Shown here one piece after another: positions 11,051 through 21,822 of a DNA stretch of 64,000 bases. The notes beneath the pieces are model-generated. The model saw nothing but the letters and a program-made list of their open reading frames with translations, did not search any database and was not told the origin of the DNA. The stretch lies in the NCBI GenBank assembly GCA_914767715.1, contig OU612068.1, positions 22,814,001 to 22,878,000 on the forward strand. The letters are read 5' to 3'. This DNA comes from Membranipora membranacea. Taxonomy: Eukaryota > Bryozoa > Gymnolaemata > Cheilostomatida > Membraniporidae. The position numbers were made by a program, and so were the translations under genes. How positions within the stretch are numbered: the stretch's first letter is position 1; every line of letters begins with the position of its first letter.

Positions 11051-11114
11051 CATGGGCCCCTGGGACTTGCATGTCTTTACTTTGCCAATGTCCACTATCA
11101 ACCACCCAAAAAAC
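11051..11114 (+). repeat. Left terminal inverted repeat of the P-like element
   Basis: 64 bp, identical to the reverse complement of 16553-16616. Identity stops abruptly after AAAAAAC. The preceding 8 bp, GATGACAT, are the target duplication. Confidence 0.92.
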
Positions 11115-11694
11115 ACCAAACAGGGTAAGACACAAAAAAAAATTTTTTTACAACCTACCTTGAAATCTCTCACACTAACTCAGCCCTCCTTCCTCTTTCA
11201 TTTGCTTCAGATTTGAAGGTTCTAGCACAAACAGAGCTGACTTTATGGACCAGAGAAAAATCTACCTGTACAGTATTCACAAAAACCCTAATGGCAGAAA
11301 GGTCAGCACAAGACTGCAGTTAATGCTCACAATCCAACATGATTATTGTACAACTTTTTCATTGCACTTAATTGCTTCTTTTTACACTCATATATAATTT
11401 CTTAATTATATTCAGTCTTTTTAAGCTCCTAATAACTTATTATTTTTTTAATAATCATAGTTTCCTTCTGATTTCATACTTTTATACAATAAAAGAAGTT
11501 GGTAAACTAGTCTCAAAATAATTTTATGGAATTCCGACACTCAGCGCTCCCATTGGCTGAATTCGTCACATGACCATACAGACATTCTTTGGGAAATCCT
11601 AATATACTAGCAGCCCGGTCTTTTTGAATGCTTAGCTATTGTCTAAAAGTAACGTCACGGTTCTTGCAAAAAGTGTACTTGATTTTTAATTGAA

Positions 11695-14600
11695 ATGGCT
11701 TATAAGAGACAACAGAGAGATAAGATATCTGTCAAACACTGGTAAGATATAGAAACTAGTTAGTAATTGTGCTACAATCCTCAAGCACAGCTGCACAAAG
11801 GGCTGATAAATGGCAATAAGTAAATAAACTCTCAGCTGGTTAATTTAATTTGACAGCTACAAGTACATGTAACATATATATAGAAATTACTCCTTAGCTA
11901 TACAACCAGGCAATGTATAAACATATATATATTTATTTTTTTATCTGTTAACACCTGTAAACGGTGATCTAAGTAGACCTCTTTCATTGTGGGTGTGGAT
12001 GCAGGCTGCGCTGGGGAGGGTGCGCCTTTGAAGTTGTTTGCACTGTCCATATCAAATCATCCAAATCTATGCATGTTGAGCATAACGTTATCACAAAAAA
12101 AAAGATTTCTTTGTGGTATGCAGTTCTCACCAGTTCCAACTTGGCCTTTTGTTGAGATTTGTTGATGCATATTAGAAGAATACATACATGCTATCTATAA
12201 TGATACCGGGTTACATGGTGACGGATGATGAAAGATATGGTGGAATGTTGATTGATTTTTTGTGACTGTCACTGTGCGTCTCTAGTGATTGCAAAATCCT
12301 TTCTGTAGGCTTAACAAACACATTGAGTTTCGGGAGCCACTGGCTGCCTATGAGTTGAAAGCGTCCGACTTGTATGAATCGTATTGTCAGCACCGGGGAC
12401 ATGACAGAGCAGTGGCGATCGGGGTCTTCGGAAAGATTGTTACACAGGTAAGCTTCACCTAAGGCTTTCTATTGAGAAAAGAAACACGTTGCTCAAGATA
12501 GCAAATTACTTGCAACATTCAAATTATCCCCGTACCCTTGAACCTGCTCGATGCGACCGACGATGAGATGTCATACCATGCTTGCAACCATTAAATGTGT
12601 GATCACACGCTATCGTAACAAATCAGTCAATGACCAATGCAGGGTTTCTGGCGATGCAATTGGTTTTTTGTCTGGGTTTTTGTTCAATTAAGGCAGACAA
12701 GTCCAACTTTGCCTGAAATCTAGGTTTGGCAGGAGATTTGTGGCTCAAATGCTGCATCTTCCCTTATTGCTGCATTACCATTGAAGAATAAAGCAATATG
12801 CATTGTTCAGCATAAATAAATTGGTCATTCATTCTACTGCTGTAAACAGGATTCTTGCAAAGAGGGCTTCTCAATAATCACCGCCTGCTCAATTTTTTTC
12901 CCCACAGGTGTTTCCAGAAGTTGTCAGGGTGCAGAAAAATGGATGTAAATTTTACACCGGCCTGACACAAAAGTTGACACTATCAGCTGTCGATCATAAC
13001 TCCTACGTAAGTGAAAAGGCTTTAATTATAAAATATCTCTAAAATAGTGTTGCGAGGCAAATAATTTTACTTTGCAATGTGAGTTTCAGTTTTATTGGTT
13101 TGTACATGCAGCATAGGACATTGAATTTTGAAAGAAGTCCATGTTTTGATACAGGTTGGAATAACAGTTTTTAGGTCTTACACCTTACAACTCGCACTAA
13201 GTGGTATTCCATGAGAAGTCATATTTTTTGTAGTGTAGTCGTCCAGCACTAGGAGAGCTAACTAACAAACCCCCCAGTAAGGAAAGACGGGAGCCAATTC
13301 CAGTAGATTTTGAGCTAGAGCAGCCACCAGATGAGCATGATCCTACCTATACACCTGACGATGAAGAAGAAGAAGAAGAGGAAATCCCGCCCAGCACTCC
13401 TCCCCCTAGAGCAGAATGGTCTGGTTTGTTACCAGAAAGTTTAAAAAGTGACAAGGTGTGGATAGAGTTTTTCCAACAGCAGCTCGAAAACTCTGGCAAG
13501 TTCAGAAGATGGGAAGTAAGGTATGGTTTTCTCTAGTCATACATCACTCTTGGATTTTGTCAGAAGCTGATTGTCTTTGTTGACACCAATTGTCTCATCT
13601 GCATGGTCAAATAGTATTCCAGTGTTTTGTGTTCCGTCTAATGCTGTAAAAATCAACATGACAAAATTGCCTATCACAGCAACAAACATGGTTATGTGTA
13701 TAACATTCAATATGGTACAGGCTTGAACCATTGCTAGTCAAGTAATAACTACAAACGAATATCGTCAGAAAATCCCTCACACTAAATATAGCGAAGCATC
13801 AAATATTACCTGGTCAGAAACTTTCTCCTGGTGTGTCTTCTAACACTACTTTTTTGCTTATTTTAGCGTTATCCAGATTGCTATGGATCTATATACTAGA
13901 TCAGCGACAGCTTACCTCAACCTTGCAAAGGTGCTCAAACTACCAAGCCCTAGGCAGCTTACAAGGTATAAGAACTTCGTCAGCCAAAGTCCAGGACTGT
14001 GTGCAGAGAACCTGCACTGGATGCTCCTCGAAGCAGACCGGAGAGGACTTTCTAAGAGAGGCAGAAGCGGCTTCATTGTATTTGATGAAATACAGATTCA
14101 GGTATTTATTATCATTTTACGCTGTATTGTATATGTATAGTCTACAAACAAGTGAGATGATTATGAAGCTGTCCTGATAGTAATCACATGTATATGTGAT
14201 GATACTCTGCCCAATTTATTCCCGTTGGCCTTTCTGTGTTGATCATTACATTACCAGTATATTGGCTGTTGTAGGAAGACCTTCAGTTGGAGTCAGCCGC
14301 CCCAGACAGTAAACTTTGTGGGATGACAAATTACGGTGAAGCGCAAGGTCTTCACAGACTAAGGAAATATGGTGTGTTTATAACATACGGCAGTTGCCTC
14401 AAAACAAGCGTGTAGGGTTTATCATGGTCATCAAACTTTTTTCACAAAGCATTGCATTATAGGCTTCAATGGTTGACAACGAGGAGCAACCACGAATTTT
14501 AATTTTATTTTCATAAGACCGTTGGACTCTTATAATTCAAGCATTGTTCTAATCACAAATTGATCAAATATTGATTGTAATTGTAATGCTCCAATATCTA

Positions 14601-16673
14601 TTAAACTATTTAATCCTTTTAGGTGGCTTGAACACTCTTGCGACCCACATTCTTCAGTTTATTTTTCTGGGGCACACTGGTTTTAAGTGGCCGGTAGCCT
14701 ACTATCCGACTACAGAAGCTCATGCTGCCGAGTTGATGATTATCGTGTGGAAGGTCATCAACACCCTGGAGACATATGGATTCGAGGTAATAAAGAAATT
14801 AATTTGTGCTACTGAATAACTCATAACAGTTAGGTCAACCACTGACCTGACCTCACTTGGAGTGCCAAAAAATTGCATTGTGGGATACACCTTAAAGGTG
14901 ATAGCAAAACCTAATTTATGTTTTACTGTTTATGTCTTGGCTTTTGCATGTTTGTCATGTTTTGCCATCTGAGATCCAGTGATACATACAAATATACTAG
15001 CTGTTGTAATAATTGCAGTGTGATGGAATGCTAATGGATGGGGGCTCAAACAACAGGAAGTTCATCAAGCTCCATGCAGGACCGGAAGCACATCTAGATT
15101 GGAAAGTTAAGAACCCTATGAAAGCCAACAGAGAAGTTATCTGCATGATGGATCCTTGTGTAAGTTGAATACTGAGTTTGTAAACCTTTTGATGATCTGG
15201 ATTCGCTGTGGCGTTATTTATTAACTTACACCAAAGATGAACTGCAAAAATTAAATGAGAATGTTCATTACACCACTGTATATCTGGTATGAATTATTTA
15301 TTTTTAACTAATTAATGAAGCTTGTACAAAAAAATTCACAATGTGACAATTATAATGTAGAAAGCTGCAGCTATGCAAAAAATATTAGACAATTTTGTGC
15401 CCATGAAATAAATAACTTTTCTGTCTTTGTACTTGTAGCATGGTATTAAAAAAATCAGAAACTCATTCTTGGCATCAGCCAAGGATTATGACAGCAAGAG
15501 AAGAGTGCGATTAGGAAGGGAGTTCAGCTTCTGGTCCCACTGGGAGGATGCTTACAGATAGGACCAGATGTTCAACTCCCTTCCTATCCATCGGAAGCTG
15601 ACTGACGACCACATCTTCGTCACAGACTCAGGGAAGATGAGGAACCATCTGGCTTTCGAAGTAATGAATGACGAAATGCTTCATCTGATGACAGTGAGTT
15701 CATTCTATAAAAAAATAATATGTTAGGATATAGGAAAAGAGATGTTTTTCCAAGAAAATACAAGGTTCCCAATCCCATACACACATCCTTTCATAATTTA
15801 GGATGAACAGATGGTCAAGCAGGCAGAACGAATTGCTATCGTTTAGATAACTTCAACTTGTTTGCATCCTTCTTAAAACAGGTAAACAGAGGTTTCACAG
15901 GGTAAACCATCTTCTTTGGCAGGTCATTGCAGAGCTTATATACTGCTACCTTCACTGAATGATTCAATTGACCATTACAGGAATATCAGAAGGAAGTTGG
16001 CCGGACCGATCTAGGATTGACCATCAAAATCCTCACCAACATGGCTATCCTTACACGGAACCTTTTGTCTTTCCAACCCTATGCCACAGCAGATGATACC
16101 AGACTAGCAGAAAATATGGCCGCACTGAACTTCTTCCAGGAATGGCACACACGCTCAAGACCAGATCCGAAGTAAGAGTCCACATAAACTTCATTTCAAT
16201 TGTTGTGGACAGTTGCTATAAGAATGCTCCGAATTATGCCAAGGAAAATCAATGCATGCGTAAACCTAAAATCAGCTGTATAAAAATAAACTAGTCTAGT
16301 TAAACATGATAAGACGCCATTAGTATAACGTTGCTTGCCGATCTGGTCTTAGTTATTAGACTAATAACCATTGTTGCATTTGATGTCAAAATGACAAAAT
16401 AATAACAAAGACAATTTTTTTACAAAATGATGTGCGATCTGCATATCAACACTGCTCAGTTAGTTCCTTAATATTTACATGTTCAATTTATAATTTTGCA
16501 GGACGTTCATCACTAAGGAGGCCTATGATGATCTCAACTCTACTGTAGTCGCGTTTTTTGGGTGGTTGATAGTGGACATTGGCAAAGTAAAGACATGCAA
16601 GTCCCAGGGGCCCATGGATGACATGTCATTAAAACGTTCGTCAAGTTTCGTTCAACATTCCAACTTTGAATAA
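11695..16673 (+). pseudogene. P-like transposase with winged-helix-like N-terminus, two lesions
   Basis: Exons 11695-11741, 12309-12447, 12908-13006, 13234-13520, 13867-14101, 14275-14371, 14623-14786, 15019-15159, 15439-15693, 15802-15881, 15981-16171 and 16502-16673. Phases agree throughout, about 635 residues. Residues 15-95 (WLNKHIEFREP, then FGKIVTQVFPEVVRV and KFYTGL) look like an RFX-type winged helix rather than the usual THAP zinc finger. An acidic run follows. The catalytic RNase H-like part has D in FIVFDEIQIQ, then GHTGFKWPVAYYP, and D in CDGMLMDGGSNN. Lesions: in-frame TAG at 15559-15561, and a one-base loss in the exon 15802-15881 (80 nt where 81 keep phase), visible around 15840. 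The last exon reads through the right terminal repeat and first stops in host DNA at 16671. The copy is therefore dead as read. The winged-helix call is inference. Confidence 0.78.
16553..16616 (-). repeat. Right terminal inverted repeat of the P-like element
   Basis: Perfect 64 bp mirror of 11051-11114, followed by target duplication GATGACAT at 16617-16624. On the + strand it is in frame with the last transposase exon and encodes a segment containing FFGWLIVDIGKVKTCKSQGP. Confidence 0.92.
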
Positions 16674-17398
16674 TAAGGGCCAAACTTGACTGGAGAATTG
16701 CGACATTTTCTTAACCCTTGACATTTCACTAATTTCCCGCCATGAGATTGAGCAATTTCAGCTCCCTGAATTTTCATCTAGCGGCTCACCCAAGGAAACT
16801 GCTACTGCTTTCATGATCTGAGCTCGAGCTGATGTTTCAAAACAAACTACAGTAACAGAATATGAACACAGGGTTCTCGTGACTAAGACCTGACCTGTGG
16901 TCTTACTGCTCGTCGAATTACCTTGTATTGATTTAAAATAGTAATATAAAATATTAAAAAAACAATGATATTTATCTTCATAAGTTGTTTTTTATTCTAT
17001 GATATAACAAAATGTAATCGATAGAAAAAGAAAGCTATTACAAATCTCATCTACTAAAAGAAGCGACTGATAATGTTTCAGTCAGCCATTCAGTGTACAA
17101 GCACAAATCATAACTTGAAAATGAAATAATATCGGTTTTTGAGTTATCAGTTGGTTTATGGGTGGCAAATGTATGACTGTAAAATTTGGAGGAAGAAAAA
17201 ATTGAGTGACAAGCATTATATATACATGATCAACATTATGGGTTTGCTTCACATAGATTAGTATGCTGCTCCCTTGAAAAATGCATCATTATAAACCATT
17301 GTCATTGGTGATAATTAGAACCACTGATACCAACTCCTATTGTCTGAGAGGTATGATACTGTTTGGTGTTTAGGAGTGGTTGTTGGGATTTTTGGAGA
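16617..17398. other. Flank of the P-like element, block A
   Basis: Matches 30645-31310 of block B with scattered substitutions and small indels. No gene seen. It is the region downstream of the actinoporin-like gene on the - strand and contains AT-rich sequence with a possible - strand AATAAA near 16990. Confidence 0.5.
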
Positions 17399-18397
17399 TT
17401 ATATAGGAGAGTTGCAAGTGTCAGGAATATTCAGAATATGATCAAGATCATTCTGACTAAACTCTCTAAAGCCATCCGCTGAATCATTTAAGGTATTGGC
17501 AAAACCAGTCAAAGTTTTTGGCAAAACTCTCACAGTCACATTGGCGTGGTTATCTGATGTCATCGTAGCCTGAACACAGTAATCACCACGGCAACACTGA
17601 AGAGTGCGAGGGGAGGTGGTGAATTTATCGTGGATTTTAAGACATGGCGAATTTTCTGAAATCATTTTTTCGTACCAGTATTCATGGTCCCAATCATCAC
17701 TTTCAGCGTTCGGAGTGATGCAGATGCCGAGTTGGTTTTCTTTACGCCCGACCAGCTTTTGACCCACTTTCACAAAGAGGTAGATGCGATAGCCATCAGG
17801 AAGGGTGTAGGAGACAACTCCTTCAAGACCTCTCATTGGCCGATTCTGGTAAATGGTGATCCCTTCCTTATATCCACCGTCAATGATATCTGGTAATCGA
17901 TGGACTTGTCCCCACTGGATGTAGTCTGCATTTCCCGCTAACGGATGTTCGACGTAGTTGTAGACCTTAATGAAAGCTTTGGCTTTGTAAATTTTCCCCA
18001 AGGCTTGAAATTTGTCCAGGGCTTGAAAGAAAAACTCACCAGTTTCCACACAGGAATCGAGAAAGTTGAGTAAGCCTACAAAAATATTTTCAGAAGTAAT
18101 AAAATGAGATGACATATGATTAGCCTCATGCCATTATTTTCTTATTAGATATAAAAATCAGGCTCCATACCTGAGCAATTTATGGAGTCAGTTGTAAACT
18201 CATACATTTAAGCCAAGATAGTATTGCTAACACATCTGACTAACAATGAAATCTGTAAAAATGAAATTAATTGAATATAATTTTAGCAAGCAAGTCATAT
18301 GTATGGCTTATAAATAATTTTACTCACCAATGCCTCTGACAGCCTGTGGTGCGGATACCAGACAGACTAACACGATAAGAATAGTTTGGCTCCTCAT
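17399..18397 (-). CDS. Secreted actinoporin-like protein, gene 1
   Basis: Two exons: 18328-18397 and 17399-18075, 747 nt, 248 residues. Exon 1 encodes a signal peptide (MRSQTILIVLVCLVSAPQA). Exon 2 has a short amphipathic stretch and then a beta-rich domain with GLEGVVSYTLPDGYRIYLFV, an EYWYEKM motif and an ANVTVRVLPK strand. The order and character of these match the actinoporin/cytolysin fold, which binds sphingomyelin membranes and forms pores through an N-terminal helix. Six cysteines in the C-terminal half (one before the CC pair, the CC..C cluster and one near the end) are unlike classic cysteine-free actinoporins. Unlike genes 2 and 3 it lacks a hydrophobic C-terminal tail, so it is probably soluble. 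Block B has lost this gene. The fold assignment is inference; a non-toxic lectin-like role is possible. Confidence 0.62.
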
Positions 18398-20759
18398 ATT
18401 CAAAAGTCTTCTACAAAAAAAGTCATATTAAAATGAGTGCTTGCAGAGCTAGGCAGATTCTCACAAGTAAAATCTTTCCTTTATACATAGGCAGCTTGGG
18501 TTTTATTTCAATTTGTACCTTAATGTTTTATTCAGTTTTTTATTGATGATCAATAGCGTGAATTAAAAAAACATATGCGATAATTCCAAGATTCTATGTC
18601 TTTCAATCTAACAACACAACACGACATGTTTCTAAGACAGTTACTTCAGGTTTTGAAATTATTATCAAACCAGGTTAAGTCTGGACAGCAGATTAGTGTG
18701 TCATTAAACAGAAAAGTGCACCTGATAGCGGGATGCTGGAGATTGCGGGTCCTAGGCTCAAAGTACAGTCAATGTGCACAAGCAGGCATCCAAGGACAAT
18801 GTAAATCAATGCTAGCTTGACTGCCCCACTCCAGCTTCCGTTAAAAAAAAAGTTCCATACTCACCTACCTCTTGTGCTTAATCCAAGTCGATCAAAGAGC
18901 TCAGTTATCAAATGATTACTCCCTTAGAGCCAGGTCTCAAATGGTACGGAATGAGGTTTTCCATTTTATTATAATATGTGCAGTGCGTTAAAGCCCACAC
19001 TTTCACCAGTAAAACAACTTTGCAGGAACAGGTACATGTTCGATGTCCTCAATAGGACTCGAGCTATAGGGAATCCCGAGAATGATTCACGCTGAAGCAA
19101 GCTTGTTATACAAATTCATTTAAAAAAATACCAATTCTTAAAATTGATTAAATAAATTCAGACTGCAAAGCTTTTGGGCATTCATTGTGACGTCAATCAA
19201 GGCATTGAAAAGTTGTCATGTGAATAGTCTGCTACTGAGAATTCATTGACCAAATCATAAGGAGACAATAGTTTTCTTCAATATGATATCTAAGTAAGAT
19301 CATGTGACTATTAGGAATAAGGAACATGGTATTACCAGCAACGTCAAAATGAGTCATTGTTGTTTTTTTATTTAATTTAAAAGTACTCGTAAGCTGGCAA
19401 ATAACAGGCAAATACGCGTGATTTGTTAGACTGAAATCTCAGATGGTTGCAGTTGGTATGTTTGCTATCATTTAGTGCAACAATTGCAAATTATAATGTC
19501 CACAGAAAGGCTGAGGCATCCCAAGTATAGAACCTTCTTGGGTGAAGATAGGGTTCAAAGACAAATGTGCTAATAAGTTTCATTGTGCAAGGCTAGCCTA
19601 GCATATTTTTGACCTTTTTTTTTGTATTTTTTACTCTACAAGAAAACAGTTGGACAAATGCAAAGCTAAGACAGACAAGCAATCATTTTTTCACCCAAGA
19701 TGGATTTTAGATATAGTGCAGGATTTTACTTGTCACTCATTATAGCAGGGATCTTTATCTCTGATTATAGGTTTTTGATCTTGGGTAACACATATTTTCT
19801 CAATTGTCTTCTCTCTGATCACAGCGACACAACTCCTAACATTTCATGTTTTGCAATTATTGCATTGTAAAAATTGAAACATCTGGCATCGTGATAAACA
19901 ACTGCAATGAAAATAGGGCAGGAAATAAGAACACTATTCATTTGAGAATGATCAAGCATTCATTAGACTGGGTATCAGACGAGAATGAAAATTCGCACTC
20001 TTTACCAAATTAACCTGCTGAGAAAGTTTGAAGAAATGGTCCCTTGCACCTTCTCATACAATGTATATAGCGCATTTTCTCATTATACTTTGAACTAGGG
20101 CTATGATCATGTGCATGGTTGAACACTTGCCTATCATGCTAGACAAGGGGTCCAGTTCCTGCTCTTGTTTCAAGGGATTTACAATGTACTGTTTCAAGTA
20201 AAGATACCCCTTAGTTGGAGCAATTCTAGTTGGAACAGAATCTACCTGTATCTCAGATCCTATTTGTCAGACAGTGATCGAATCTCTTTGGGGTTCTCTC
20301 CTCATGAGTTCAATAATTATCAACAAAATACATGATTATGAGAAATATTCCAGTGACACCTGAAAGTATGACTTGAGTGATCCCAGTTCAAGCCTACAAC
20401 TATCACATGCCAAACTCTTGGTAACGAAATGTCAAATAGTTTTATGCAGCTCGTTCCCCGCCCCACTACAAACATTAGGACCTTTTGAGCACCACCTTTC
20501 AAACAAACAAACAAACAAACTAACAAATGTAAAACAAGAGCAGGATATTTGATGCGTTGAGAGGTAGTAGGTTGTTTGGTTGTGTTCTGCTATAATTTGC
20601 TACCATCAAAATAATGTTGCATAACTTGGTGCAAACTATATAATATATCATCCCATAATCTTATAGAGCATTTGATGCAAGAAGAATCACCACGTAAGCA
20701 TGTCACTTCCCTGCCGGAGGGGGTGGGGGCGTAGGGGTGACATAGACTTAAAAGAGTAG
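18398..20759. other. Intergenic in block A, no gene seen
   Basis: 18430-18830 and parts of 19940-20050 match block B (31315-31900). The rest is absent from B, so B carries deletions or A carries insertions. A short (CAAA)n run lies near 20503-20525. Open frames here are short and lack protein-like character or splice support. Confidence 0.45.
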
Positions 20760-21822
20760 GCTTCCTCAGACAGTTGTATAGTAATTTTTGGAACAATGGG
20801 CGATGATCAATATTTTAATGACAGGTCAACCCTTCTAATTTAAAATAGAATACATCAGTGCATGTTTTTTGTCTAAATACATTGTTTTTATTGTTTTTAT
20901 TGTTTATGCATCTCTATTTTAAAATTTCAACCTAAATGCATAACAATATAATAAATATAGTTATTGATAAAATGTGATCTCAATTACATAAAATAAACTG
21001 AAAGATAAGATGATACGAGTAAATCAAGATTTAAACCACATTCCAAACATATTTCAGCCAAAATAAAACCACTATAAACTTAATGAAATATTCACAAAGT
21101 TGTAAAAAAATGAGTAACTTATATACATTAATTTGCAAAGAGTATGGAAAGGAGGTCAATCAGGTAACAGGTAAACTGGCGCAGTCAAAGAAAATCAAAC
21201 TTTTCAAAGTTATTTTTTAGACTGAAATCATTCCAAAACAAATTATCAAGTATCCCATCGCATTTCCAAATTTTAGGGTTGTCTAGCCTTTTACAAAGCT
21301 ATGACAACTCCTACATAGTTTACCATGCTGTTGGCCAAAAGGAAGTCATGTGACCACTGTCTATTGAATTGTGGGAATTCTAAAACAACCAGTCCTTTGA
21401 TTGATTGCCCTGAATCTGAGAACAAATGTTAAATATAAACCCCACAAACAGGATTGATTGATGAATTAAAAAATATCTCATTTACATAGTTAGTTTACAC
21501 AGTACCCACATCGATGAACTAAACCTTTAGGTTTAGTTCATTGCCCACATCACCCCTAGGTTATCACCGGAAAAAAGACATGAAGTTTACTGACAAATTG
21601 CCAGTAACCAATTAAATGTTCTGATACTAAAAATAGCCAAAAAAATTACATAGGATCAAGCAAACTAGCTGAAGATAACATAACACCGAATAGAAACAAC
21701 AATAATACAAGTCATAAAAACAATGAATGATTTAAATCAGCAGCATATTGCAGCTGTCACACACTTTATCACAAAGTGTCAGTATTATATTGTGTGTATT
21801 ACAACCTGCTTCGTCAGCAAAT
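20760..21822. other. Downstream region of actinoporin-like gene 2
   Basis: Co-linear with 31945-32629 of block B except for the 280 bp insertion at 21195-21475 and about 60 bp near 20835-20900. AT-rich, no gene seen; it would include the 3' UTR of gene 2. Confidence 0.45.
21195..21475 (+). mobile_element. 280 bp non-autonomous element, short version
   Basis: Absent from block B at 32325 (CAAAGAAATATCTC is continuous there). The sequence is the reverse complement of both ends of the 26940-27992 insertion joined directly: AATCAAACTTTTCAAAG... to ...TCTGAGAAC, then AAATGTTAAATATAAACCCC... to ...GATGAATTAAAAAA. So it is an internally deleted copy of that element. No clear terminal inverted repeat; an AAA target duplication is possible. 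Confidence 0.75.

Larger units (their letters stand above)
11051..16616 (+). mobile_element. P-superfamily DNA transposon, 5.57 kb
   Basis: The ends are perfect inverted repeats of 64 bp, beginning CATGGGCCCCTGGGACTTGC. The target duplication is 8 bp, GATGACAT, at 11043-11050 and 16617-16624. Block B has the empty site near 30636-30651 (GGATGAAATGTCATT), which proves insertion and fixes both ends. An 8 bp duplication and terminal CATG fit the P superfamily, and the encoded protein (separate entry) resembles P-type RNase H-like transposases. Insertion happened after the duplication, or before it followed by loss from B; the first is simpler. Confidence 0.88.

Noticed and set aside
13833-14177. 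114-residue + frame overlapping the transposase exon 13867-14101
   Set aside because: The overlapping frame carries the FDE motif and joins its neighbours in phase; this one is a shadow.
15559-15561. In-frame TAG as programmed readthrough or recoding in the P-like transposase
   Set aside because: A separate one-base frameshift 280 bp downstream shows the copy is decaying, so a simple nonsense mutation is the better reading.
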